Source: Dichetophora obliterata (lineage: Eukaryota; Arthropoda; Insecta; Diptera; Sciomyzidae). From it: DNA of 64,000 nt. This document shows, piece after piece, positions 35,357-46,679 of this stretch. Positions within the stretch are counted from its first letter, which is position 1. Every line of letters begins with the position of its first letter. The stretch is from the NCBI GenBank assembly GCA_963920525.1, contig OY986439.1, forward strand, positions 24,546,319 through 24,610,318, given 5' to 3'. Both the position numbers and the translations under genes were made by a program. The notes beneath the pieces are model-generated. The model was not told the DNA's origin and did no database searches. It saw only the letters and a list, made by a program, of their open reading frames with translations.

Positions 35357-37095
35357 TAGGGCGTTTCAAAAAAAAAAAATTTCCAACTCTTGAAGCGGAA
35401 TATTAAAGTTTGTGATTTAAGAGAATTTCGAAAATTTTTTTGGATTTTTTAAAGATGGGTACGTGGTCGCTGAAATCGATTTTATCAAAAAAATGAGGTT
35501 ATGGAGAAAAATTTTTAATATTAATTTTTGCTGGTGCTTTTTCTTCATAAAACTAAACAATTCTCTTCTTAATGATCCGATCCCACGACAAAAAAAGGAT
35601 TGATGTGAAAAATTATTATATTAAGGACCACTTTGATAGTCTTAAAAGTACAAAATTATGTTTTTATAGATTTCAAACCTCAATAACTTTAAAAGTTTTC
35701 AACATTTTTTCAAGATCAAAAATGCGTTATAAAGGTCTTTAAATTACCTTTCATTCTATAGGTATATAGGTTTCTTTTCACTTGTGGGAGAAATATAAGA
35801 AAAAAATTTAAGTTTGAGAAAATTTTTTTTTTATTTTTCAAATTTTATAAAAATTAAAAGAATTTCATTAAGTTTCGTTCTTGGTTAAGTAAAAAAAAAA
35901 CATTTAATATACATTGTTTTAATAAAAATATCAAAAATTCAATTCATCAATATATTTTTATTTCCATACCCTAGGGTAACCTAGGGTAACACCTGAACAG
36001 AAATCTTTAATGGTCGCAGCATTACAAAATAAAGGTTGTGATAATCCATCTAATAAAGCATTCGTTAATTTGAAAGATATTTCAAAAATTAAAATTCATG
36101 ATTTTGTTACCTGTAACAGTAAAAGGGTTTTTGATGAATTAAAATTGCCCACTTCCTTTTTTTCGAAAGATACACATTTATGGGAAAATGATGAAGATTT
36201 TGTTATTGTAAAGAATAAACTAGAAAAACTATATGTTGTGAATGATATATCAGAAAGAGGCGTGGCGTCAGCTACAATATATAACAAAAAAATTACAAAA
36301 AATGAGGATGATTTTCAAAACTTGTTGATTAGCGTTGATAAAAATCACAAAAATATACCTAATGTAAACAAAAATGTCATTGAAAAAGCTCTTAAGAAAC
36401 TGTAACTTTAGAAAACTGTAACCATACTTTTCTCGATTTTGTATATATTGATTTATTGTATATATCGATTTTGTACATATATGAAATAAAAATATATTGA
36501 TGAATTGAATTTTTGATATTTTTATTAAAACAATGTATATTAAATGTTTTTTTTTACTTAACCAAGAACGAAACTTAATGAAATTCTTTTAATTTTTATA
36601 AAGTTTGAAAAATAAAAAAAAATTTTCTCAAACTTAAATTTTTTTCTTATATTTCTCCCGCAAGTGAAAAAAAACCTATATACCGAATGAAAGGTGATTT
36701 AAAGACCTTTCTAACGCATTTTTCATCTTGAAAAAATGTTGAAAACTTTTAAAGTTATTGAGGTTTGAAATCTATAAAAACATAATTTTGTACTTTTAAG
36801 ACTATCAAAGTGGTCCTTAATATAATAATTTTTCACATCAATCATTTTTTTGTCGTGGGATCGGATCATTAAGAAGAGAATTGTTTAGTTTTATGAAGAA
36901 AAAGCACCAGCAAAAATTAATATTAAAAATTTTTCTCCATAACCTCATTTTTTTGATAAAATCGATTTCAGCGACCCCGTTACCCATCTTCAAAAAATCC
37001 AAAAAAAATTTCAAAATTCTCTTAAATCACAAACTTCAATATTCCGCTTCAAGAGTTGGAAAAATCAGAAAAAACGTCTTTTGTGAAACGCCCTA
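35357..37095. mobile_element. hAT-type foldback element with ~610-bp inverted arms and an internal frame
   Basis: Ends TAGGGCGTTTCA and TGAAACGCCCTA. Arms 35357-35966 and 36484-37095 are almost exact reverse complements over about 610 bp. ATGTACAT lies on both sides (35349-35356, 37096-37103), an 8-bp duplication fitting the hAT pattern nTnTAnAn. The loop (about 517 bp) contains the 132-codon frame at 36010-36405. High arm identity points to recent activity or gene conversion. Confidence 0.85.
36010..36405 (+). pseudogene. Unidentified protein fragment captured in the hAT-type foldback
   Basis: I do not recognise the family with certainty. The frame is open from about 35980 (PRVTPEQKSL) just inside the left arm, runs 132 codons from ATG and stops at TAA before the right arm. 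It is lysine- and asparagine-rich, with a central LYVVNDISERGVASATIYNK segment and KNEDDFQNLLISVDKNHKN near the C terminus. I recall similar VVND.AERGV..Y..LLTK.EE segments near the C termini of some transposon-encoded arthropod proteins (recollection, unchecked). No catalytic triad, zinc finger or membrane segment is visible. Most likely the remaining 3' coding end of the element's own transposase. Confidence 0.5.
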
Positions 37096-37166
37096 ATGTA
37101 CATACATACGTACATACATACGTACGTTTAGCAAATCCCTTCATACATCGCACAAAGTATAGACAT

Positions 37167-37475
37167 TAGGCCGGGTCAATTTGTATGGACGAATTTTTTG
37201 GAGGTCTGGCTCAGCGAAATTCGTAAAATACATGTAATTTCAAGACTTTTTCTCCACTACAGCATATACAAATTCTGAAAAAAAGCTGTGCGGACTTTCG
37301 TAAATAGATTTTGTTCTCAATTATAAAATATGAATGTATGAATGTATGTGTATGAATCTATTTACGAAAGTCCGCACAGCTTTTTTTCAGAATTTGTATA
37401 TGCTGTAGTGGAGAAAAAGTCTTGAAATTACATGTATTTTACGAATTTCGCTGAGCCAGAATTTGACCCGCCCTA
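37167..37475. mobile_element. hAT-type MITE, 8-bp TSD ATAGACAT
   Basis: Left end TAGGCCGGGTCAA, right end reversed TAGGGCGGGTCAA. Long arms (about 37210-37306 and about 37365-37460) are near-perfect complements, e.g. GTGCGGACTTTCGTAAATAG. ATAGACAT flanks both sides (37159-37166, 37476-37483). The left arm carries about 22 extra bases near its end. The spacer has GTATGAAT repeats. Confidence 0.9.
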
Positions 37476-37483
37476 ATAGACAT

Positions 37484-38359
37484 ATTCAAAGAATCGACAC
37501 ATGAATGCATCTTTTGCCAATTTATCAATGACAACAGCGAGAACTCTTGATAAAATGTCAGAAACTCGGCTAAAACTGTCTGTCGCCAAAAAAAAAACAT
37601 GTAACCCAATTTTTCCAAAAACCGTTTAAACATTTTGCTGCATGGACATTTTTTCCATGTTTGCATGAACATATTAAGCGATTTTTTTCTTCGAAGTAGA
37701 ATTAAGAAAGCTTTTCAAGCAAGTTAGACACTTCAATTAATACCAAAAAAATGCAAATTAAGTGCAAAGAAGTTTTGTGATATATTTTTTTATTTTCATG
37801 TTTTTATGTTGTCTGGCTCGTTGCTGCTTTTAAATCTCTTTATTGATTAGAAGTTGTTGTTCATTAGAATCAATCTTACACACTTCCTCAGAATACTCCA
37901 AACTGATTAGCTGTTTGAATTTCCAAATCTATTTTACGAACTTGACCTGAGTTTTGTTGACCTTTTTTTAAATTATATCGAAAATAAAATAAAAGCAACC
38001 CGTACGTACGTGACATCAATGTAAAGAAATATACTATTGAACTATTAATTTTGATGTGAATTCGAGTACGTTTAATAGAATTTGCAATGGAGGTATTCCT
38101 TTACACAAAGGAACTATTTACTGGAAGCTATAGAAAACTTAATAAACGCTGCAAATATCTCAACGTGTCAATGAATGGTTCAGACCGTCAAAATATGTGG
38201 CAGTGTGAGTGCAAAAAGTATTTTAAAGATTTCCTTTTTATTTTCAATGCTTGTACTTATTTTTGTGGTCTTTAAATTAGTGTAGATAAAGTGTAGTGGA
38301 GATAAGATTCCAATTACGGGTTTTTCGAGAAACCGGGTTGTTGCGGTTTCAGTTTTCTC
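37484..38359. other. No gene recognised
   Basis: One 62-residue frame at 38087-38275 has no recognisable domain. Otherwise AT-rich. Confidence 0.45.
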
Positions 38360-38362
38360 TTA

Positions 38363-38502
38363 CTGCATGTTTATGTAAAACGAAACGAAGGCTGAACGTG
38401 GTGCGAGACACGTTAAGCAATACATTTTTCCATATCAAAAAATATTGTTGCTAACTTCTTTCACAACGTTCAGCTTACGTTTCGTTTTACATAAACATGC
38501 AG
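38363..38502. mobile_element. Palindromic MITE with TTA TSD
   Basis: CTGCATGTTTATGTAAAACG at the left and its complement at the right, about 40-bp arms with few differences (AACGTTCAGC shared at the inner ends). TTA at 38360-38362 and 38503-38505. Size and TSD fit a Harbinger-type MITE. Confidence 0.85.
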
Positions 38503-38774
38503 TTAATCAATAATTTTGGGTTAAACGACATTTTCGAATATTTTTTGAACTTGTTTTTGAAGTGAAACTTCTTAGGCGGCTTTTTAATACTGATGCTGAA
38601 ATTTTTTGAGTCTCGTCATTTTAAGGGTAGAGAGAAGAAAGATGTAACGTAGAGAAAGAGAAAAAGAAGTGTATTTGTATTTATAACAAGCACAGTAGAT
38701 GAGCTTAATTTCACCACTGTTCGTTAAATTGTGCCATGCGTAATGTAAGGAATGCATAGACTATGGCAACGACG

Positions 38775-41494
38775 CACAGAGTAGTATTTGTAACATCATA
38801 AAAGTTGCTCAAAATTATTTTATTGTTTTATCGATTTAAAATATAATAAAAAGCAGTTTAGGATCTTTATATTTTATTTAAAACACTAGAAATAGAAAAG
38901 AAGAACAATACAAAAGAACATCCAGTTGAATTATTTAAATTCATTTTGGTTGCATTCATGCTCGTCTTCACTGTTAGTATTTCTAAAGTCAATTTCTTCC
39001 GGCAACAAGAGTTTTAGTGTCTCGCTAGAGAAAGGCTTACTATTTTTTTTTAACCTTTTTCTTATACTGCTCAAGAAAAGATCAGAACTGAGCAGAAGTC
39101 TGTTCAAAACGTCTCTGTTACAGCTTTCTCGGGAAAACTTTCTTGCATAATTCTGGCGATAAGTGCGGAAGTGTTTATTTCGGGCCTCAGCTGCCTCTTC
39201 TGATAGTTGACCAATAGGTAGTATAGCATGGTCGATTTTTGTGGCACCATGTCTCAAAACTTTATGCATAGTGGGCGTCATTGGATACCACCCATACATT
39301 TCGATGTAAGGTGTTGCTGTTTCTTTTGCAAAGTTTTCAAATTTTCTTGTATCAATTTTGTGTCCACTAGACACAATTTTGCCTCAAAGCCTCTAAAATG
39401 ATATTACATTTTTCAATAAGATTGATGTCTACTCCTGTGATGGATGACGAAGTTTGAGGATTTGAGAAAAATCTTCTTGACGTATTCCCGTCATTAGTAT
39501 TTCCAAAACCAGCTTTGGGAATATCTACCAACAGTCCCATTTCCTCTTTGAATGCATTTTGTATTTTCTGCTTTGTTTCAGCCACAATTTTTTTATCTTC
39601 TAGCGTCCTCGATTTTTAGGATAAATGAAGTAAGGATTCCAAAAATTTTTTCCTTGCGTGCAATACTGATAGTCCAAATTTTAGAGCATCGGGGTTTTCT
39701 ATAGTTTCCTTATTTGGATTGTTGAAATATTTTGACGTTTTCCCGCAAATGTAGCATCTCATAAATAGTCGATGCCGTGTTTGTCGCCGCATTAGAAACC
39801 ATTGCATCGATCATTGTAAGCGCCAATGTGTGCTTTATTTGAAGTATACCACCTGGAGCTTTCGGTATTTCAGTCATTCTAAAGTTCTTTATTTGATCTT
39901 CCACATAGCGAATTTCTTCATTTGTGATGTCTTTAGTTTCGCGAATAAAGCGGATACGTATTGGCCGGCAATGTCGTGTAAAAGATGGTACTGGATTTTG
40001 CCAAATAATCTTCTTTTGGTCACCAATATGGCATATGAGACGTAAGGGCACAAATGAAATCTGGAAAATGTTTGCCTCACTATCTGTACTGTTTTCGAAT
40101 TTTTGTTTGAATGTTTGTTGTTGCAAGCCATCACATCCCCATTTTGATATGAGCTCTAAATTGTCTCTTTGGTTTTCATTTAAGGTTTCAAAGACTTCAT
40201 TTAAATACTCACACAACCGCATAGACGTGTGATCAAGAAGATCTTGAAGGTTAATTTCAGAACACGTTTCTGTGACTTTGATCGACTCTTTTCGTGGATA
40301 ACACTCCAGTTTTGCTTTTTTTAAAAGTGAATAACAAGGAAAAATATTCTTGTTCTCTTGTTGAATTACCTCGTATTGCTTTCTCGTCATATCAGCTTCC
40401 ACAAAAATTGACAATGCTTCTGATGGAGCATGCTTTTTGATAATGTTCTTTTTTGGAGTATCACTTTTTCTATACTACACTAGGACACTATGTCCTTCAG
40501 CACGCAGACTCATTTGGGCATCATATGTTAACTGATCGTAAGGTATTTGTTCTCTTAAAGCCTTTGCTTTACGCCTCTTCGTTGGCGAACTCGAGTCGTT
40601 AAAATTTTTTGGTGGCCGGCCGGGCCTTTTTACAGTCCACTCTGGTATTGAGCCACTGTTCATTGTTCTTGAAAAACCGATCTTCCTTGTTATGTGCGGT
40701 CATCCATTTTTGTTTAAATTGAAACTTGAAGGTATTTAAGACAAGTTTTAGTGAACCTTGCTATTTTTCAGGGCATTTGGTAATATTTCTAAGATGGTCT
40801 TCTAAGAACACAAATTTGTCATCAAGTTTCTTCTTCGAATATTGTTTCAAGACTTCGTAGAGTGATTTTCTGGTCATATATTTCGCCATTGTTTGAAATT
40901 CTGAAATGAAAATGCGAAAAAAAAATTATTTTCTGAAAATAAATGTTTTTGTCATATTGGATAAATAAAAAAAAGGTAATTACTTGCGGGAACTTTTTTT
41001 CAAGAATATTAACAAAAATAGCTAAGTTTTACGTTACACACACACAATCATAATTTAATTGGACTTAATTGATACACAAAAACGCTTTTGAATATAGAGT
41101 TTTAAAGAAAAAACATAACACTTTTAGTCACGAATGTTTTCGATGAAAAATGATATTTTCTAAAGTACAATACATAAAATTAATATTACTTAATAAAATA
41201 CATACCTTCCTCTTCAGATTCCATTTGAACTTTTATAAGATTTCGCTAAACAAAACAAAAAAAAAAAACACCGTTTGAAATATGACGTTTCACTTGGAGG
41301 GATAAACAAATGATGCACGCGGTAGCTAGGTTATGGCTGTTGTTTTTATTGGATAAAAGCACATGACGACATGAAAGTCATGGTTTACTGATGTAACCTT
41401 TATTAAACTTTAACAACATACACATAAAGTGAGGCTTTGGAAAAATTTTGTAATCGACTTTTGATCGACTTTTTATTAAAAATACTCCTCTGTG
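38775..41494 (-). mobile_element. Transib transposon (RAG1-related), full length
   Basis: Terminal repeats: left CACAGAGTAGTATTT, right reversed CACAGAGGAGTATTT, one mismatch in 15. CGACG is duplicated at 38770-38774 and 41495-41499, the GC-rich 5-bp target duplication characteristic of Transib. The 2720-bp body holds one minus-strand transposase gene with an intron. The CAC-starting end and the RAG1-like catalytic domain both support Transib. The gene is broken by several frameshifts, so the copy is non-autonomous today. Confidence 0.93.
38931..41224 (-). pseudogene. Transib transposase (RAG1-core homologue), frameshifted
   Basis: Exon 1 41224-41206 (MESEEE), intron 41205-40901 (GTATG...TTTCAG), exon 2 from 40900 (FQTMAKYMTRKSLYEVLKQY). 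An in-frame TAG follows ITKCPEK. A basic AT-hook-like VKRPGRPPKNF comes next, then the catalytic core: KWGCDG (first D, about 40131), LALTMIDAMV (second D, about 39807), CYICGKTSKYFNN (the zinc-binding CxxC that also follows the second D in RAG1), EMYGWYPMTPTMHKVLRHG, and IGQLSEEAAEARNKHFR (E, about 39200). The two aspartates are 108 residues apart, the same as RAG1 D600-D708. The C terminus is acidic. Frame changes occur near 40665, 40480, 39775, 39610 and 39370. Known role: cut-and-paste transposition by hairpin-forming cleavage next to CAC ends. Confidence 0.9.
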
Positions 41495-41499
41495 CGACG

Positions 41500-41909
41500 C
41501 ACAGGGCATCATCTAAAATGGTTTCCTTTAAGCTGTGACCAAAACTATTTACAGTTGCCGCATAGCAACAAAATTTGGAGTGTAGGATTTTTTTACATAG
41601 ATTAATAAATTTTTCAAAGATTTACCGAATCGGAAAATGACCACGCCTGTCACCCAAATAAGAAAAAATTAAAAATCAATGTATCTCTAGACTCATTACA
41701 TATTTTTGACAAATTTCATATTTAGCTTAAAATCACTTAAAGAAATATTCGTACCAAAAATGTTTAAAATCAGACAATTTTTCGTGGTACCCTTCCTATA
41801 ACCATAATTTCAAAAATTCCATTTCTTAAAAAATAAATTCATTATAAATTATATTATCTATTTGTTTATTCAGTTTAAACTTGTTGACCCCACGCGTGAT
41901 TCGTAACAT
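41500..41909. other. No gene recognised
   Basis: Right flank of the Transib, starting CACAGGGCATC. No coding signal. Confidence 0.5.
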
Positions 41910-42215
41910 GTGGTAAAGCCAAAAATGCAAAGCAAGGTTTGCCATTTTACCATGAATAGACTAACAAACGAACAGCGCTTGCAAATCATTGAATTATATT
42001 ATCAAAATTCGTGCTCTGTGAGAAATGTGTTTCGCCAATTACGTTCATTTTATGGTCGCGATCCAAAATCATGCGATTATAACCCACTAGATTTTTTTTT
42101 TTGATGGAGAAACCAGATTCAATTGCAGCCCTGGAAGGCAACATTACAGCTGTCATTGTTGAGATACCGGCCGAAATGCTGGAAAAAGTATGCCAAAATT
42201 AAAGCTTACGGATGA
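41910..42215 (+). pseudogene. Internally deleted mariner transposase
   Basis: The frame reads MNRLTNEQRLQIIELYYQNS and CSVRNVFRQLRSFYG, the N-terminal helix-turn-helix start of a mariner transposase. It then jumps directly to SCDYNPLDFFF, the third catalytic aspartate region. Past a stop and frame change, a tail like DSIAALEGNITAVIVEIPAE follows. About 250 residues are missing, so this is a deletion derivative. Termini were not located. Confidence 0.8.
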
Positions 42216-42583
42216 ACCTCCTCAGGCGTAGCTGCAGGCAATATGTACATGAAATAATCTTTAAAAAGTTAATGGCAAGCATTGATGTATAGCTCTAAAT
42301 AAATTTTTCATTCACTAATGCAAATGTTCTGTGTTTTTTTAAAATTTTCAAAAACCAAACCTTCAAATAAATTACCCTTTATTATGAATTATGTACTAAT
42401 AATTATAAATGAAGATGTAATAAAAAACATGGATTAGTATTGGCGATTTATGTACTATGTAGTATTTAATTTTGAATAATATTAATTAATAAATTTTAAT
42501 TGATTAGTGATGAACTATAAATAATGAATAATAATGCATCGTAAATTATAGCAAATAATTTACGATTTATGCATAAGTAACTA

Positions 42584-43336
42584 TTAGGGCGTTCAAGATG
42601 CTGCCAGCCTATTTTTTACGACTTTCTTTATGAATCCCAAAAAACATACACCAACACCTTTCCGGCCGTTTATAGAGTCTTCGCTCGCTTTATTGCACTT
42701 CCACTGGGACCTACCCACTCTTTTGCGGATTTCTATAAATCTGGTGTATAGTGGTGGATCAATGTTGTATCCATGGTCACTAATTTTCGCAAAAAAATCA
42801 GTCGGATTTGTCCAAACATTGTTGGGAAGTGCGAACACGTTTACGTTTTTGATTGATTGTTAACGAACGCGGCACCCAACCTGCAGTCAGCTTTCTCATA
42901 CCCAAATGTTCATGTAAAATTTAAATCACCGACCCACTTGATATGCCTACGGCTGCAGCTGTCTCACGCACCGTCACTTTCAGATTGTCCAATATGAAAT
43001 CGCGGATTTTTCCAATACATTCTGAAGGGGTCACTGTTTTTAGTGCTCCCCCGGCGTGTTTGTCTGTTGTGCTGATTCGACCTCTTTTGAACTCAGCAAT
43101 CAAATATTTTATGGTTGAATACGACGGAACAGATTCACCATAATATTATCGAGCTTTTCTTTTGTTTCTTTCGCACTTTTGTTACTAAAAAAGTAATGCT
43201 TAATCAAGGCGCGAAATTCTTCTTTATACATTTTTATAACAATACCAAAAGTTTTGTTGCCACCCGTCAAAAATGTCATGCATGAGAAGAGTAATGATGC
43301 CATCTCTTGGAGACATGCAGCATCTTGAAGCCCTAG
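42584..43336 (-). mobile_element. Deleted mariner element
   Basis: Ends TTAGGGCGTTCAAGATGCTG and, reversed, CTAGGGCTTCAAGATGCTG, with TA outside both (42582-42583, 43337-43338). The length of 753 bp, against about 1.3 kb for an intact element, reflects a 3' coding deletion. Confidence 0.8.
42593..43303 (-). pseudogene. mariner transposase N-terminal half
   Basis: Minus frames give KMYKEEFRALIKHYFFSNKS and AKETKEKLDNI, then MIAEFKRGRISTTDKHAGGA and KVTVRETAAAVGISSGSV (paired helix-turn-helix DNA-binding domain). A fragment beginning NPTDFFAKISDHGYN follows, where a first catalytic block (VTMDETWIHHYTPE-like) is expected but shifted and mutated. It ends VKNRLAAS at 42593, next to the terminal repeat, without the second and third catalytic blocks. 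Confidence 0.8.
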
Positions 43337-43717
43337 TATACAATCATGAGTTATTAATTTTTAACTCATTTATAAAATTTAAAAACCAAGAATTTGCATG
43401 ATTACAAATTGTAAAAATACCGATCGAGTTATGATAGTATATGAACAATGACTTATTTATGGTAAATAATATTATTCAATACAAAAAGAAATAACAAGGT
43501 GCCGGCTAAGGATTCTGGTAGAGAGAATTAAAAAAAATATATGTGTATCGCCGTTTTGAAAGCTTACGTCTGAGTTTTATTGTAGGCGGGGGACTTATAT
43601 TACCCCCATTCTGAAAATTCTTATTGTGAATTGGCATAGAAAATAATGTGACGCTTGCATTTGAGGTATAGGATGTGTTCAGCAGATTTATGTAGAATAC
43701 TACGTGGAAGATTTTAA

Positions 43718-44578
43718 CCCCCTAACTCTTCAGTGTATGGGTCTTTTTTGACTATTTTGTGAAAAGGGGTAAAGAAAATCCATAAAACACGAATATAACA
43801 GATTAAGATGTCCAACAAAAATATTTTTCATAAAATTCTACTCTAAGACTCTGAATACACAAGAGCTCAAAATTCAACTTGAACGCCAGAAATAAGTCAA
43901 AACTTAGAATTTTTTTGGTTGTAATTTAGAGCATTAGGCCAAGTAAGTTATGAAAGAAGGCAACAACAACAATAACAACAGTTCTCAATTATAACCTTTT
44001 AAAATCATCAAATGCCACAATTTATAATATAAATCTTAAAATTTCTTTTTTTATAAATATTATATGTGGAGCTGTCTTTTGCATTGTGATTAATAGTGAA
44101 ATTTTACGTAGCACATTTTTTTTTTTCATACACACTTAACCTCTAAGCCCCAGGGGAGCCTATTTTTACCGAGGTTAAGGCATGACACTAGTCTCGGTTA
44201 AAAGCAATTCTAATTGTCTTTCACGGTTGTTTAGCCTAATCAATAATTCACGTATGGTTCCAATAAATTTCTCTAAATAAATCTATCCCTTTCCTTTCAG
44301 TTCAAAGACCAAACCTTGTCTGTTAAATAGCATGCCTTGGTTCTTTGATCTTTTTTTTTTTTAAAAAAATGTACGAAATGAACCCTTAAACATATTTCAA
44401 GTATTGACTTATTTCTAGTGTTCAAGTTAATTTTTTAGCTTTCAGAGACTTTAAGAAAAATTAAATGACAAATATTTTTGTTGACCATTTTAATCCTTCA
44501 AAACCCTTTTTGATGGGTTTTCTCTGCCCTTTTTTACGAAAAGTTCAAAAAAGACCCATACATTGAAGAGTAAGAGGG
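43718..44578. mobile_element. piggyBac-like MITE with TTAA TSD
   Basis: Ends CCCCCTAACTCTTCAGTG and, reversed, CCCTCTTACTCTTCAATG, continuing as TATGGGTCTTTTTTGA in both. Arms are similar over at least 75 bp. TTAA borders both ends (43714-43717, 44579-44582). No transposase frame in 861 bp. TTAA plus CCC-starting ends are the piggyBac signature. Confidence 0.8.
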
Positions 44579-44582
44579 TTAA

Positions 44583-46010
44583 AAGGTTCCATAGAAATGT
44601 TCCTCGTAGTATTTTCGTAATAATACATTTACACCGAAACTAAAATACGTTTTATCACTATTGTGTTTTGTCTCAAAACACGACTGTTTACACCGTCTTT
44701 TTCACGTTTTAGTTTGACGTTTATGTTTTTTTACTGTTCCATTTTTTCTTTTATGTTGCTCATTTTCGTGAAAAAAGTAAGCTTTGACAGCTTGAGGTGT
44801 TGCCACCTTTCATTTTTACTATGATATGTTTCGACCTTAACAGTGTTTTAATGGAGTTTTATTCTTTTTGGGATTATTATAAAATAGGAAATTATTAATA
44901 TAAATATTAATTTCAAAAAAACCAAAACACAAAGCACGACTGTTTGAAATAAGGAACATAGAGCGAATGACCCAATCTACCTTATTACATCAGCAAATTC
45001 TAGGACGCTGCTTCAAATCTTTCTTAAAAAAATGAACTTTAACTTCCCCATTTTCCAGTTTAGTATAAAGAATAATATTTAACAGATTCCGCTCTCAGTG
45101 CGCATAAATACATCACATTTGAAAATACATGCACACAAAAAAACACATACACAACAAACGAACCTAAGCAAACGAATCTGATTGGCTTATTGGAAAACAA
45201 ACAAAATACAAAGTCAATTTGCTGTAAAAACACATTAAGAAAGACCTGTTTATGGAACTTTAAAAACCACGTTCGTCAAACATATCACTGGGTTACTTAA
45301 AACTACCAGACTTTTGGTTTGTAGAGCTTTCATATAAAACAACGACAACAATAAAAACAGGTTTGTAAAGTGTGGTATTATTACTAGGGGCTTTTAACCA
45401 CACTCAAAACCACGCAACTGTGAATACCCTTAATGATACAATCATGGATTTTTCTTTGAAGATACGGCAGCTCTGTATTTTGTGATTTTGACATAATTTT
45501 GACATAATCTGTCGGTGTGGTGAATCTCTTTACCCTACCTGGTTATTCTGCCATGGTACAGAGAAAGTTTTATTTTCCCCCATTCGTCAACAAAAATTCA
45601 CGTGAACCCACCACGATTTGTCTACAAACTCAAATTCTTGCTTTCAAGTCTTGCCCAATGTATAAGGGGTCAATGTATAAAGTTGTCATTATAAATTAGG
45701 AGCTATTACTTAAACATTATGAAATAAAAAGAATGAATTTAAATAAAATGTAGTTAAAGTGATTTATGAATGATGAATTACTAGAAATAAGCTACGAACT
45801 ATAAAATATGTAAATAAAATGATGATGAATGATTTATCATGTACCATGTAGTATTGGTAATTTATAAATGATGTTTGATGAATGAAGAATTATAAAAAAT
45901 AAGCTATTTTATTATTATTTATTTAAATAATTTTTATATGAAATAGTTATGTTAGTTGAAAGATGAGAGAAGATTAATCGTGTATTGTTGAGTTGCTGTC
46001 GTAATTTTAA
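44583..46010. other. No gene; low-complexity ATGAAT tract at 45700-45960
   Basis: 45418-45433 carries GTGAATACCCTTA, the right-end word of the RGGGTATTCA MITEs, without a recognised left partner. 44626-44700 has paired TTTACACCG words. The remainder is AT-rich. Confidence 0.45.
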
Positions 46011-46679
46011 AGGGTGTTGACGTGTGTCTGTCCGGCCCTTTCATTTTAATTAAATTAAATTTTAAAAGTTAATTGTCTGATTCAAATGTTTAAATTGAAA
46101 TTTAAACATTTAAATTTTAAAAGTTAATTGTCTGATTCAAATGTTCCGTCGTGTGCGTTAAAGTTTATAGTGCGTTTTATTTCTTGTTGTTTATAATGTC
46201 CGGCAACGTTTTTAACCTAAATGTTTTGTGCTTAATAACAATTTAACTAAAAAAGAAAACAACAATGAGTGTTTAAAAGAAACAAGAAAGAAAAATAGTA
46301 AAAAAAAAACAACAATGTAACAGCAGCTCCAACAAGAACATAATCAACAGCACAGCAGCAAAACCTGTTATACAGAGTGACGCTAGCTGCAGCATCATCA
46401 TCGCTGGACAGCAGTGCAGTTTTTTTTTAGCTGACCACGCGAGGGGCTTTTCTATGCTCCTCGCAGAGTAAGTTATTGTTGTTGTCTTCGTTTCCGTCAT
46501 CTCCGATATCCTCTTCCATTAGTTAAGTTTGTAAGTAGGGTTGCACAGTGGGCTAAATTGTGCTGAAGTAAAGGCATAACACTTGCTTCAGTACTTTTGT
46601 ATTGCTCATGTTGTGCAATTCTCTTGCAACCGTAACTATTTACCTTATATGCCCTTATTTGTTTGATATTTGCATGGTG

